Assembly: GCF_042665075.1 (NCBI RefSeq)
Contig: NZ_JBHTBR010000005.1
Coordinates: 682,001-746,000, forward strand
From: Hirschia litorea
Lineage (GTDB): Bacteria > Pseudomonadota > Alphaproteobacteria > Caulobacterales > Hyphomonadaceae
Length of the DNA: 64,000 nucleotides
Reading direction: 5' to 3'
Shown here: one piece after another, positions 27,395 to 36,280 of the stretch
Layout: every line of letters starts with the position of its first letter
Position numbering within the stretch: position 1 is the stretch's first letter
Made by a program: the position numbers and the translations under genes
The notes under the pieces: generated by a model
Seen by the model: the letters and a program-made list of their open reading frames with translations, nothing else
The model's database searches: none
What the model was told of the DNA's origin: nothing

Positions 27395-28041
27395 TGGTTT
27401 AGCCGAGTAAGTCCTTTGACAATCAGAATACGACCTTGGGTATGACTGAAACTCTCATGAAGCTCGTAATCGAATGCCCAGTCTGCCTGGGCATCTTCGA
27501 TCTCTTGCATCACTTCTTTTCCTTTAAGGAAAACACAACTCGCTTTTTTAGCGAGAAATCGTTCACTATACTCGTAGAGTTGGGGCAAGGATGCAAGCGC
27601 TCTTGATGTAACATGATCGTAAGTTTCACGTGAAACAGCCTCAATACGTGCATTCTCAACAGAAATATTTAAATTAGCGTCTCGAGCTGCTGCTCGTAGA
27701 AATGCACATTTTTTTCCATTGGACTCAACCAATGTAAAATGCTCAGACGAATCAGCTGCAGCACAAGCCATTATCAAAGCGGGAAAACCCGCACCCGACC
27801 CAAAATCAATCCATTTAGAAGCTAACTCATCTTTGTACTGATAGACCTGTAACGAATCTAAGATATGGCGACGCCAAAGGCGAGCCCGTTCCAAGGGACC
27901 AATAAGATTGTGAGTTCTACGCCATTTATCTAAAACAGCTACAACTATATTAATGCGTTCAAATGTTTCATGTGAAACATTTAAATAATCTGACAAATCT
28001 TTTGATCTGAAACCATCTTCATCAGTATAACTATCAATCAT
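27391..28041 (-). CDS. rsmG: 16S rRNA m7G527 methyltransferase
   Basis: GidB/RsmG methylates G527 of 16S rRNA using SAM. The 216-residue product has the SAM motif WIDFGSGAGFPALIMA and the downstream VTSRALASL. Its start shares one base with the mnmG stop. Two parS-type palindromes lie inside its coding sequence, at 27622-27637 and 27964-27979. Confidence 0.96.
   Translation of the reverse strand: MIDSYTDEDGFRSKDLSDYLNVSHETFERINIVVAVLDKWRRTHNLIGPLERARLWRRHILDSLQVYQYKDELASKWIDFGSGAGFPALIMACAAADSSEHFTLVESNGKKCAFLRAAARDANLNISVENARIEAVSRETYDHVTSRALASLPQLYEYSERFLAKKASCVFLKGKEVMQEIEDAQADWAFDYELHESFSHTQGRILIVKGLTRLNQ
27622..27637. other. parS site inside rsmG
   Basis: The core GTTTCACGTGAAAC at 27623-27636 is a perfect match to the bacterial parS palindrome. 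It lies in coding sequence close to parAB. Confidence 0.88.
27964..27979. other. parS-like site inside rsmG
   Basis: TGTTTCATGTGAAACA differs from the TGTTTCACGTGAAACA consensus at one central base. It lies near the 5' end of rsmG. Confidence 0.75.
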
Positions 28042-29903
28042 CAGCTAGCTGCTCTCTGCGACCGCTTTACATAGGCTAGTAGTGCCGTAATTGCACCAGG
28101 GGTCACGCCTTCAATCCTGCTAGCTTGGCCCAAGGTAAGAGGCCGTATAGCCTCTAATTTTGAACGCGCTTCGTTGGACAACCCGCCCACGTTTGAGTAA
28201 TCTAGCTCTTGGGGTAGCCTCAGCTTTTCGTCCTTTTGAAAAGACTCTATATCGGTTTGTTGCCTTATAAGATACCCAGCGTAGATTGCTTCAATCTCCA
28301 ACTGTTCCCTCACACGTTCTGGTATGTCCATTATTTCCGGCCACATAGCGGAAAGGGTATCTAGTTTAACATTAGGAAAAGAAAGCATATCAAATGCTGT
28401 TCTGCGCCTTCCATCTTGAGTGATTTTAATGCCGATAGCTTCGGCATCATTGGGCGTCATATTCAACTTATTCAGAAGCTCACGCCCTTCATTTAAAGAC
28501 TGCATTTTTGCTTCAAATGCTTGCTTGCGTTCCTTGCTCGTTAATCCGAGATCTATAGCCAAACCAGTTAATCGTTGATCCGCATTGTCAGCACGCAGAG
28601 ATAACCTATATTCGGCGCGTGAAGTAAACATGCGATATGGTTCAGATACGCCTCGTGTAACAAGATCGTCGATCATTACACCTATATAGGCCTGAGATCT
28701 GTCAAGCAGCACAGGGTCTAGCCCCCGAGAAGATCTTGTTGCGTTTAAACCCGCTATAAGCCCTTGAGCACCAGCTTCTTCATATCCGGTCGTGCCGTTA
28801 ATTTGGCCTGCCAAATATAATCCAGGAAGTTTTTTAACTTGTAGATCGGCCGTAAGTTCTCTTGGATCTACATAATCATATTCAATAGCGTAACCGTATT
28901 GAAGAACTTTCACATTCTCTAGACCAACCATTGTGCGCAGGAATTTATCTTGTACTTCCGCGGGTAGAGATGTCGATATTCCGTTTGGATACACAGTATC
29001 ATCATCTAATCCTTCTGGTTCCAGAAAAATTTGGTGCTGAGACTTATCAGCAAAGCGCGTTACTTTATCTTCGATGGACGGACAATATCGTGGGCCTTTG
29101 CCAGATATAGCACCGGAGTAGACTGCTGATTGCGAAATATTATCTTGAATGACCTTATGTGTGTCTTTGTTTGTATAGGTCATGCCGCAAGAGATTTGCT
29201 GCGTCTCGATTTTTTTGGTTAGAAATGAAAATGGAACCGGCACATCATCGGCAGGCTGCATTTCCAATTTGGACCAATCAATTGAATTTTTATCTAAACG
29301 CGCTGGCGTTCCAGTTTTCAACCGCCCCATATTAAGCTCTAGCCCATAAAGACGTTTTGACAATTCTTTGGCTGGTTGATCACCCACACGCCCAGCAGGA
29401 ATGCGCTCGTCGCCACGATGGATCACACCATCTAAAAATGTGCCAGTCGTCAGCACAACCGCATTGCTCGAATATCTTATCCCAGTTTCGCCTACTACAC
29501 CGCCGATTTTTCCATCCAATAATATAAGATCGTCTATCCCGTCTTCGATGACTTCTAAATTGGATTGCTCTTTCACAGCTTTTTGAACGGCTAGTCTATA
29601 CAGTTTCCTGTCAGCTTGGGTTCTGGGTCCTTGAACAGCCGGTCCTTTGGAGCGGTTTAACAACCTAAATTGAATGCCACCAAGGTCAGCCGCGCGCCCC
29701 ATAATACCGTCAAGAGCATCTATCTCGCGTACAAGGTGGCCTTTACCCAAACCACCGATCGCAGGATTACAAGACATCTCACCGATCGTCGCTGCTTTGT
29801 GTGTGATAAGTGCCGTTCGAGATCCTAGTCTAGCAGCAGCTGCTGCAGCCTCTACACCGGCGTGTCCACCACCCACGACAATTACGTCAAATTCAAAATT
29901 CAT
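28041..29903 (-). CDS. mnmG: tRNA uridine-5-carboxymethylaminomethyl modification enzyme MnmG
   Basis: FAD-dependent partner of MnmE in wobble-uridine (cmnm5U34) modification. It has 620-623 residues with the FAD motif VVGGGHAGVEAAAAAARLG at the start, the conserved CNPAIGGLGKGHLVREIDALDG in outline, and the C-terminal GidA helical domain. I prefer ATG 29903, which is preceded by GGATGG at good spacing; ATG 29912 is the alternative. It lies between two genes of the mnmE-rsmG-parAB minus-strand group. Confidence 0.97.
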   Translation of the reverse strand: MNFEFDVIVVGGGHAGVEAAAAAARLGSRTALITHKAATIGEMSCNPAIGGLGKGHLVREIDALDGIMGRAADLGGIQFRLLNRSKGPAVQGPRTQADRKLYRLAVQKAVKEQSNLEVIEDGIDDLILLDGKIGGVVGETGIRYSSNAVVLTTGTFLDGVIHRGDERIPAGRVGDQPAKELSKRLYGLELNMGRLKTGTPARLDKNSIDWSKLEMQPADDVPVPFSFLTKKIETQQISCGMTYTNKDTHKVIQDNISQSAVYSGAISGKGPRYCPSIEDKVTRFADKSQHQIFLEPEGLDDDTVYPNGISTSLPAEVQDKFLRTMVGLENVKVLQYGYAIEYDYVDPRELTADLQVKKLPGLYLAGQINGTTGYEEAGAQGLIAGLNATRSSRGLDPVLLDRSQAYIGVMIDDLVTRGVSEPYRMFTSRAEYRLSLRADNADQRLTGLAIDLGLTSKERKQAFEAKMQSLNEGRELLNKLNMTPNDAEAIGIKITQDGRRRTAFDMLSFPNVKLDTLSAMWPEIMDIPERVREQLEIEAIYAGYLIRQQTDIESFQKDEKLRLPQELDYSNVGGLSNEARSKLEAIRPLTLGQASRIEGVTPGAITALLAYVKRSQRAAS

Positions 29904-29984
29904 GCTGACCATCCAATATCAAGCCTATGCATGTAATGATTATATTGAATTTCGTCGAGACTTCATAATGATAAATGCAGAACA

Positions 29985-30000
29985 TGTTTCACGTGGAACA
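29985..30000. other. parS site between mnmE and mnmG
   Basis: TGTTTCACGTGGAACA matches the parS consensus with a single change (GGAACA for GAAACA). It ends at the base just before the mnmE stop codon. Confidence 0.85.
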
Positions 30001-31374
30001 TCATTTCCCAATACAAAATTCTCCGAATATACGATCCAGAACATCCTCTGAGTCTATTTCGCCTGTAATTTTACCAATGTCGCGCGCAGCCAATCGAATA
30101 TCTTCTGCGATAAGGTCAGCGGGGAAATTGTTCTCCATCGCCATTATAGCGTGTTCCAGATTTTCTTGTGCTGACATTAATAGCTGTTTATGACGCTGCC
30201 GCGAAATTAATGGAGCTGCTGATCCTGTAGACATTCGATCAACAACTACCTTCTCAAGTAGACTTTTAATTTCTTTGATGTCTTCAGAAGATTTCAAAGA
30301 AACCCGTCTCTCGATCAATTCCCTATTTTTGAAAACCTTAGCGTTCGTCACATTTTCAACTCTTTGAGACTCAGGTAAATCTACCTTATTCATCAGTAGG
30401 AAATCGCATTCTTTAGCGAAAGTTAAATCTGGTGCAGGCTGGTCTATACCGTGCAGATAAATCCGCAGATCGCTTTCTGCTGCGCGTACCAAAGCTCTTT
30501 TAACGCCTTCAGCTTCAATCTCATCGTTGGTATCACGAAGACCCGCTGTATCAGACAACCAAACAATATATCCGCCCAACTCCAATCGAACCTCAACTAT
30601 ATCTCGCGTAGTTCCAGGAATGCTTGATACAATTGCTGCTTCCCGTCCTGCTAAAGCATTCATCAACGTAGATTTCCCTGCATTCGGGGGACCGATAATC
30701 GAGATTTTAAATCCATCTCTAACGGCTAAGCCAGCATTCGCGTTTTTCAAAGCTGATGTAATACTTGATAGTAATCCTTGGACTATTGGAAAAGCGCGAC
30801 TATCTATTCCTGCTGGAACATCTTCTTCGTCTGGAAAATCTATTGCAGCGTCAAGAGACGCCATTGCATTAATTAAATCTGTTCGCCATTTTAGACACTT
30901 ACTATAAAAAGCACCGTCATACTGTTGAATAGCTTGACGTCTTTGAGCCTGTGTTTCCGCATCTATAAGGTCTCCAATAGCCTCTGCTTTGGTTAGATCC
31001 ATTCGACCATTTTCAAAGGCTCTACGCGTAAATTCCCCAGGTTCAGCCATTCGGCATAACTTTGTAGCGAAACAAGCTTCCAAAACAGCTTCAACGATTG
31101 CTATCCCACCATGTAAATGTAGCTCTACAACATCCTCGCCGGTAAAACTATTAGGTCCAGACATAAGAACAATAAGAGCTTCATCCAAAGGATCTAAATA
31201 CTCTTTATCTTTTGGATGAAAGAGCGTTCTTAATGAGAAACGGTGACTTTTTGGAAGACGCTTATGAGTAAGTTGTTCCAGTATAACCATAGCCTCGGGA
31301 CCAGATATCCTTACAACGGAAACTCCCGCTTTACCGGACGCACTTGCGAGAGCGCAAATAGTATTTATAGCCAT
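30001..31374 (-). CDS. mnmE: tRNA modification GTPase MnmE
   Basis: GTPase of 457 residues that works with MnmG on tRNA wobble uridines. It has the N-terminal tetrahydrofolate-binding domain (TICALASASGKAGVSVVRISG in outline), a G domain with P-loop GPPNAGKST near residue 230 and DTAGLRD, and the C-terminal FCIGK motif bearing the essential cysteine. A parS site follows the stop and another lies upstream of the start. Confidence 0.97.
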   Translation of the reverse strand: MAINTICALASASGKAGVSVVRISGPEAMVILEQLTHKRLPKSHRFSLRTLFHPKDKEYLDPLDEALIVLMSGPNSFTGEDVVELHLHGGIAIVEAVLEACFATKLCRMAEPGEFTRRAFENGRMDLTKAEAIGDLIDAETQAQRRQAIQQYDGAFYSKCLKWRTDLINAMASLDAAIDFPDEEDVPAGIDSRAFPIVQGLLSSITSALKNANAGLAVRDGFKISIIGPPNAGKSTLMNALAGREAAIVSSIPGTTRDIVEVRLELGGYIVWLSDTAGLRDTNDEIEAEGVKRALVRAAESDLRIYLHGIDQPAPDLTFAKECDFLLMNKVDLPESQRVENVTNAKVFKNRELIERRVSLKSSEDIKEIKSLLEKVVVDRMSTGSAAPLISRQRHKQLLMSAQENLEHAIMAMENNFPADLIAEDIRLAARDIGKITGEIDSEDVLDRIFGEFCIGK

Positions 31375-31397
31375 AATTGATTTTATCTGAAATTGAG

Positions 31398-31413
31398 TGT
31401 TTCACGTGAAACT
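31398..31413. other. parS site upstream of mnmE
   Basis: TGTTTCACGTGAAACT contains the perfect 14-bp core GTTTCACGTGAAAC at 31399-31412. It lies in the intergenic region 24 bp upstream of the mnmE start, about 4.5 kb from the predicted oriC. Confidence 0.9.
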
Positions 31414-31438
31414 AACATTAGTAGGGATAATGAAAAGT

Positions 31439-31789
31439 CTAAGCTAAAGTTTGTAGCACCTTCATTTGCTCTTCCTTGAAACCCAACAAAAACTGGTTTT
31501 CAAACTCGAACAAAGGACGTTTCATCAGGCTAGGGTTTTCCATCAATAGTTTTACTGCACTAGATGGATCAAGATTTTCTTTTTTAGAAACATCCAACCC
31601 GCGCCAAGTGGTACTCGATTTGTTGATCACTTTTTCCCAACCAAGAGAATCAACATAACGTTTTAAATCATCCTCCGGAACACCATCTTTTTTTACGTCT
31701 CTATATTCAAAATCAATGTTGTTTTCCTGTAGCCACTTTTGAGCTTTACGGCAGGTGTCGCATGCTTTGAGGCCAGTCATCTTCAACAT
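31439..31789 (-). CDS. ArsC/Spx-family thioredoxin-fold protein
   Basis: A 116-residue protein with an ArsC-like fold: an N-terminal cysteine motif CDTCRKAQKWL (CxxC), IDFEYRDVKKDGV, then TTWRGLD and MKRPLFEF. The last segment is typical of the YffB/Spx/ArsC group. Such proteins are often labelled arsenate reductase, but no ars genes are nearby and a redox or regulatory role is equally possible. It lies between rho and mnmE on the same strand. Confidence 0.83.
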   Translation of the reverse strand: MLKMTGLKACDTCRKAQKWLQENNIDFEYRDVKKDGVPEDDLKRYVDSLGWEKVINKSSTTWRGLDVSKKENLDPSSAVKLLMENPSLMKRPLFEFENQFLLGFKEEQMKVLQTLA

Positions 31790-31816
31790 TGATTATTCCA
31801 ATTCTTCTCTGTTTTA

Positions 31817-31853
31817 TACAAAAATGGGATGACACATCTTTGCATCATCCCAT
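31817..31853 (-). terminator. Rho-independent terminator after rho
   Basis: ATGGGATGA (31824-31832) and TCATCCCAT (31845-31853) form a perfect 9-bp stem with a 12-base loop. On the minus strand a U-rich stretch follows. It lies about 27 bp beyond the rho stop. Confidence 0.82.
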
Positions 31854-31879
31854 CTAACTTATCAATTTAAGCAATAAGA

Positions 31880-33163
31880 TTAGTTCTTCATTGAATCAAA
31901 GAACTCGTCGTTATTCTTAGTTTGCTTCAATTTATCCAAGAGGAATTCAATTGCATCTTGTGCACCCATAGGGTTGAGAATACGGCGCAAAATATAGACC
32001 TTCTGTAGGTCTTTAGGATTCATAAGAAGCTCTTCTTTACGCGTTCCAGACTTAAGAATATCAATAGCAGGGAAGACCCGCTTATCAGCAATCTTACGTT
32101 CTAGAACGATCTCAGAGTTACCCGTTCCTTTAAACTCTTCAAAGATAACTTCATCCATGCGTGAACCTGTATCAATCAGAGCCGTAGCAATAATTGTAAG
32201 TGATCCACCTTCTTCAATGTTACGTGCAGCACCAAAGAAACGTTTAGGACGCTGAAGCGCATTCGCGTCCACACCACCAGTAAGCACTTTACCAGATGAA
32301 GGCACAACAGTGTTATAAGCACGGCCAAGGCGTGTAATGGAGTCCAACAAGATCACAACATCGCGGCCATGCTCAGCCAACCGTTTTGCTTTCTCAATTA
32401 CCATTTCAGCCACTTGAACGTGACGTGTTGCAGGCTCATCAAATGTAGAGGAAATAACCTCTCCACGAACAGAGCGCTGCATATCCGTAACCTCTTCTGG
32501 ACGCTCATCTATAAGCAGAACGAGAAGATAACATTCAGGGTGGTTTTCAGCGATTGACTGAGCAATATTCTGAAGAAGAACTGTCTTACCAGTACGTGGA
32601 GGAGCAACGATTAGAGCACGTTGTCCTTTACCAATAGGTGCAACAATATCTATCACCCGACCTGAGCGGTCTTTGCGAGTTGGATCACCAGTTTCAATGT
32701 TGAACCGTTCATTCGGATAAAGTGGTGTTAAGTTATCAAAATGGACTTTATGCTTAACTTGGTCTGGAGCCTCAAAGTTTATGGTTTCAACTTTTACGAG
32801 GGCAAAATAACGTTCATCATTTCTTGGACCACGAATTTCGCCTTCAACTGTATCACCGGTACGCAATCCCATACGTCGGATTTGCTGAGGGCTTACATAA
32901 ATATCGTCTGGACCTGGAAGATAGTTAGATTGTGGAGATCTCAGAAAACCAAATCCATCTGATAAAACTTCAACTACACCGCCACCAACGATCTCAACAT
33001 CGCGTTCGGATAGTTCTTTCAAGATAGCAAAAAGCAGTTCTTGTGTACGTAAAGAAGAAGCATTTTCAACTTCTAAGTTTTCTGCAAAAGCAAGTAAATC
33101 TGTAGGAGATTTGAGCTTGAGCTCCGCAAGCGTCATGCGCTCAGGGGTTTCTGTCTCTGACAT
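31880..33163 (-). CDS. rho: transcription termination factor Rho
   Basis: Hexameric RNA helicase that ends transcripts, 427 residues. It has an N-terminal OB-fold RNA-binding domain (GFGFLRSPQSNYLPGPDDIYVS in outline), a P-loop APPRTGKTVLLQ near 188, Walker B and the Q-loop (LLVLLIDERPEEVTDM), plus the R-loop region. It is downstream of hemJ with a 180-bp leader that may serve autoregulation. A gene order with rho close to hemE/hemH and oriC is common in alphaproteobacteria. Confidence 0.97.
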   Translation of the reverse strand: MSETETPERMTLAELKLKSPTDLLAFAENLEVENASSLRTQELLFAILKELSERDVEIVGGGVVEVLSDGFGFLRSPQSNYLPGPDDIYVSPQQIRRMGLRTGDTVEGEIRGPRNDERYFALVKVETINFEAPDQVKHKVHFDNLTPLYPNERFNIETGDPTRKDRSGRVIDIVAPIGKGQRALIVAPPRTGKTVLLQNIAQSIAENHPECYLLVLLIDERPEEVTDMQRSVRGEVISSTFDEPATRHVQVAEMVIEKAKRLAEHGRDVVILLDSITRLGRAYNTVVPSSGKVLTGGVDANALQRPKRFFGAARNIEEGGSLTIIATALIDTGSRMDEVIFEEFKGTGNSEIVLERKIADKRVFPAIDILKSGTRKEELLMNPKDLQKVYILRRILNPMGAQDAIEFLLDKLKQTKNNDEFFDSMKN

Positions 33164-33342
33164 GAACCAATATTTCTTTTTCTATGAGTAACGAATAACG
33201 AATGTGATGGATAAACTGGGCTAACGCCCACGTATATTTCGTAACGGTCAGAATAGCCGCTTAAATCTCTTCTACATAAAGGTAAGAAAAAGTCAACATT
33301 TCTCAGATTTTGATATTTAACCTACTAAAAAACTGGATCTAC

Positions 33343-33780
33343 TTAACGTGAAAATGGTTCTACAACGACCATAATGACCGCGACTATTGCCAGTAAAAAT
33401 GGAATTTCATTCAAAAATCTCAGCGTTTTTGATGACATGTTTATTCCGTCTGAAATCTCTTTTTTGTGAAGCCCTATAAAATACCCATGTGCAGCTGAAA
33501 TTAGCACAACACACAGAAGTTTTATCCAAAACCATGGTTGGTGTTGAAAAGACTGCCACTGAAAATGGGCCATAGTGAACCCAAAAATCCAAGTTAAAAT
33601 CATCATTGGTGTGAGAATTATTTTGCGTAGACGAGTTATAGCCGAATCCATCATCATTACTAATTCCGGATTTTGACGGCCTTCAATACGATACACAAGC
33701 AAACGTGGAAGCATTAGCATTCCAGCCATCCAGGCGATAACGCAAATAATGTGACCCGCGCGAAACCATTCATAATACAT
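33343..33780 (-). CDS. hemJ: protoporphyrinogen oxidase HemJ
   Basis: Membrane protein of 145 residues that oxidises protoporphyrinogen IX in heme synthesis. It contains four hydrophobic segments and the HemJ signatures: the early His in FRAGHIICVIAWMAGMLMLPRLLVY (in outline), then RLRKIILTPMMI, KLLCVVLISAAHGYF and the C-terminal RFLNEIPFLLAI. GGAG precedes the ATG at good spacing. It lies 17 bp after hemH, forming hemE-hemH-hemJ, three steps of one pathway. Confidence 0.93.
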   Translation of the reverse strand: MYYEWFRAGHIICVIAWMAGMLMLPRLLVYRIEGRQNPELVMMMDSAITRLRKIILTPMMILTWIFGFTMAHFQWQSFQHQPWFWIKLLCVVLISAAHGYFIGLHKKEISDGINMSSKTLRFLNEIPFLLAIVAVIMVVVEPFSR

Positions 33781-33797
33781 ATCGAGTTGAACTCCGC

Positions 33798-34820
33798 TTA
33801 GGATTTAAAGTTTGTATGTGGACATTTAGACCAATTATGAGGACATAACCGACCTTCGCTTGAAGATAATATATCTGATTTCTCTAAAATTGCTTTGCGT
33901 ACGAGTTTCGTTAACCCACCAATAAATTCGGATGAAATTCCTAGCGCTGGGGCTCTAAGATAAGATTTAACCCCATTTTCAATAGCTAACTCAGCATACT
34001 CATCATCTAACTCGACCAAGGTCTCAATGTGTTCAGAGACAAAAGCTATAGGGCTAACCAAAACATTTTTATTGTCCTTACCAGCTTTTTTCACACAATC
34101 ATCTGTTGATGGACCAATCCATTCGAGTGGGCCGACTTTAGATTGATAACATATTTCAACATCCCAATCGCTTGGAAGTTTTTCTTTAACTGCAGCGCAG
34201 GTTTGTTCTACCTGCCATTGATAAGGATCTCCCGCATCGACCACCTTTTTGGGAAGACCGTGAGCTGACAATAAAACTCTTAAATTATCAGGAGCTCCAT
34301 TTTCTTTCCAAGTGGAAACTAACTTGTCCACATGTGCCGAGATTAATCCTTCTTCAGTAGGATAGCAGCAAATAGTTGTTGCATCTCCGCCACCGACTTT
34401 TTTCCATTCAGTTACCGAAGACGCCGTCGTTATTGTGGAATATTGAGGATAAAGCGGTAGGAGTATAACTTTATCTGGCGCAAAATCAGCAACTTTCTTT
34501 ACTGCATCCTCTGTAAAAGGGTGCCAATAACGCATAGCCAAAAAGCATCGCGCATCCAATCCCGTTTCTCTCAACGACTGTTCTAATACATCCGCTTGCT
34601 TTTGCGTTTCAGGTAGGAGAGGGGAGCCTCCTCCCATTTTTGCATAATTAACTTTAGCCTCTTCAGCACGTCGCGACGAGATTAATTTAGCGACCAACCA
34701 TCTCAAAGGGTTTGGCAATGTAATAATAGCCTTATCTTTGAATAGATTGAACAAAAACGGTTCAACAGATTCAGCCTTATCCGGGCCGCCTAAGTTGAAT
34801 AATACAATTGCAACACGCAT
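33798..34820 (-). CDS. hemH: ferrochelatase
   Basis: Inserts iron into protoporphyrin IX, the last heme step. The 340-residue protein begins VAIVLFNLGGPD, contains the conserved LLPLYPQYSTITTASS and the catalytic His in LLSAHGLPKK, and shows the metal-side region SPIAFVSEHIETLVELD. It lies eight bp downstream of hemE. Confidence 0.96.
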   Translation of the reverse strand: MRVAIVLFNLGGPDKAESVEPFLFNLFKDKAIITLPNPLRWLVAKLISSRRAEEAKVNYAKMGGGSPLLPETQKQADVLEQSLRETGLDARCFLAMRYWHPFTEDAVKKVADFAPDKVILLPLYPQYSTITTASSVTEWKKVGGGDATTICCYPTEEGLISAHVDKLVSTWKENGAPDNLRVLLSAHGLPKKVVDAGDPYQWQVEQTCAAVKEKLPSDWDVEICYQSKVGPLEWIGPSTDDCVKKAGKDNKNVLVSPIAFVSEHIETLVELDDEYAELAIENGVKSYLRAPALGISSEFIGGLTKLVRKAILEKSDILSSSEGRLCPHNWSKCPHTNFKS

Positions 34821-34828
34821 AAAATATC

Positions 34829-35863
34829 CTAATCGCCTCTAATAACTCGAACTGCTCTTTCGACGTTTGCAATAGGGGTTTGCGGAGTAACCCCGTGGCC
34901 AAGATTGAATATGTGAGGGCGATTTTTAAATGCTGCTTTAATTTGTCGAATACGAGAATCCATTTCATTCCCGCCTGCAATTAAAAGCAATGGATCTAAA
35001 TTTCCCTGTACAGGCATTCCTTTTGGTACAACTTCATTCGCGTAATTAACGGGTAGCGCTGTATCAAGTCCTACTCCCGTCACACCAGTTTGCTCAGCAT
35101 AACGTCCTAACATGGCACCTGATCCACGCGGAAAACCAATTATAGGCTGAGTAACACCTAGTTCTCGAACACGCTCTATGAGCTTCTCTGTCGGTTTTAC
35201 AACGAGCCTTTCCATCGAATTTTCTGATAAACCTTCAGCCCAGCTATCAAAAACCATCAAAGCATCTGCTCCAGCATCAGCTTGCGCCTTTAAGTAATGA
35301 GCAGTTGTTTCCACGAGAATATCCAACATAGCATCAAGATCATCCGGTTCTTGATACGCTTTTAATCTCGCTTTGGATTTATCTGTCCCCCCTTTTCCTT
35401 CAATAGCGTAAACCGCAACTGTCCAAGGAGCTCCTGCAAACCCAATAAGGGTTGTTTCACTAGGAAGCTGAGTTTTAACCCGCGAGACTGTTTCATAAAC
35501 AGGAGACATACGATCCAATAATGTCTCTATAGGAAATTTATCTAGGTCTGACGCACGCTCAGCCGGATCTACTTTCGGACCTTCCCCAGCTACAAAACGA
35601 ACATTTCGTCCCATCGCATCAAGTATCAATAGTATGTCTGCAAACAATATGGCGCCATCCATACCATAGCGTCTTATCGGTTGAAGGGTTGCTTCTGTAG
35701 CGAGAGAAGGGGAATAACAAAAATCCAGAAAGTCTTTGGCACGAGACCTCAATTCAAGATATTCGGGTAAGTGGCGCCCTGCCTGTCGCATCATCCATAC
35801 TGGAGGATGTTCGTATATTCTCCCCTTGAGAGTCTCTAGCAGTTTCTTTTCAGACTGGGACAC
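34829..35863 (-). CDS. hemE: uroporphyrinogen decarboxylase
   Basis: Converts uroporphyrinogen III to coproporphyrinogen III. The 344-residue product contains the signature PPVWMMRQAGRHLPEY, the catalytic Asp in GAILFADILLI, GFAGAPWTVAVY and FNLGHGVTPQTP. Its 5' end borders the predicted chromosome origin, as in Caulobacter, where hemE flanks oriC. Confidence 0.97.
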   Translation of the reverse strand: MSQSEKKLLETLKGRIYEHPPVWMMRQAGRHLPEYLELRSRAKDFLDFCYSPSLATEATLQPIRRYGMDGAILFADILLILDAMGRNVRFVAGEGPKVDPAERASDLDKFPIETLLDRMSPVYETVSRVKTQLPSETTLIGFAGAPWTVAVYAIEGKGGTDKSKARLKAYQEPDDLDAMLDILVETTAHYLKAQADAGADALMVFDSWAEGLSENSMERLVVKPTEKLIERVRELGVTQPIIGFPRGSGAMLGRYAEQTGVTGVGLDTALPVNYANEVVPKGMPVQGNLDPLLLIAGGNEMDSRIRQIKAAFKNRPHIFNLGHGVTPQTPIANVERAVRVIRGD

Positions 35864-36280
35864 GTAAACTCTTTCCTTTAAATTCTTTTATTAAGTTTAG
35901 ATTCTTATATGGTAATAAGACACTTGGTAACGGGGACAAGTTATTGAGTTGATTTTTATTCACATGTTATCAACACGCAACGCGGCATTAATTCACAATC
36001 ACTGTGTTAATCTTAATTACGAATCATCCATGTTAACGCCTTCGTTAATAAGGGTTAATTTAGAGTCGAGTCCAAATTTAAGGATTCCGGTGAAAAGAAT
36101 CTAAAAATTTTCACCCATTTTTGTACTTGTAGATAGAATTGTGGATAAAGGTTAGTAAAGTTAACCAAATTCTAAACCTAACAGTTTTTCCACAGATCAC
36201 TGGGGAAAACTGGGTATGACCCAGTAATACCCTGATTTAAATGGGGTAAAACCAGTAGAGGACGGCCTAGCCGAAACTTA
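35864..36280. other. predicted chromosome replication origin (oriC)
   Basis: A 417-bp AT-rich region with no gene between divergent hemE and ppsR, the position of the Caulobacter origin. DnaA-box matches are TTATTCACA (35956-35964), TTATCAACA (35967-35975, one mismatch), TTATCCACA on the minus strand (36140-36148, perfect) and TTTTCCACA (36186-36194). Weaker ones lie at 35989 and 36201. Six GANTC methylation sites start at 35900, 36021, 36063, 36068, 36083 and 36097. Twelve TTAA tetramers occur, three closely spaced at 36033, 36045 and 36055, but none has the exact 7-base spacing of a classical CtrA site. Confidence 0.85.
36209..36225. promoter_or_regulatory. palindrome between DnaA boxes and ppsR
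   Basis: ACTGGGT-ATG-ACCCAGT is a perfect 7-bp inverted repeat with a 3-bp spacer. Related sequence flanks it (ACTGGGGAAAA before and TGGGGTAAAACCAGT after). It lies 56 bp upstream of the ppsR start and could be a ppsR operator or an origin element. Confidence 0.4.

Noticed and set aside
35878..36058. CtrA full sites in oriC
   Set aside because: TTAA pairs exist but none has the required seven-base gap, so no full site is claimed.
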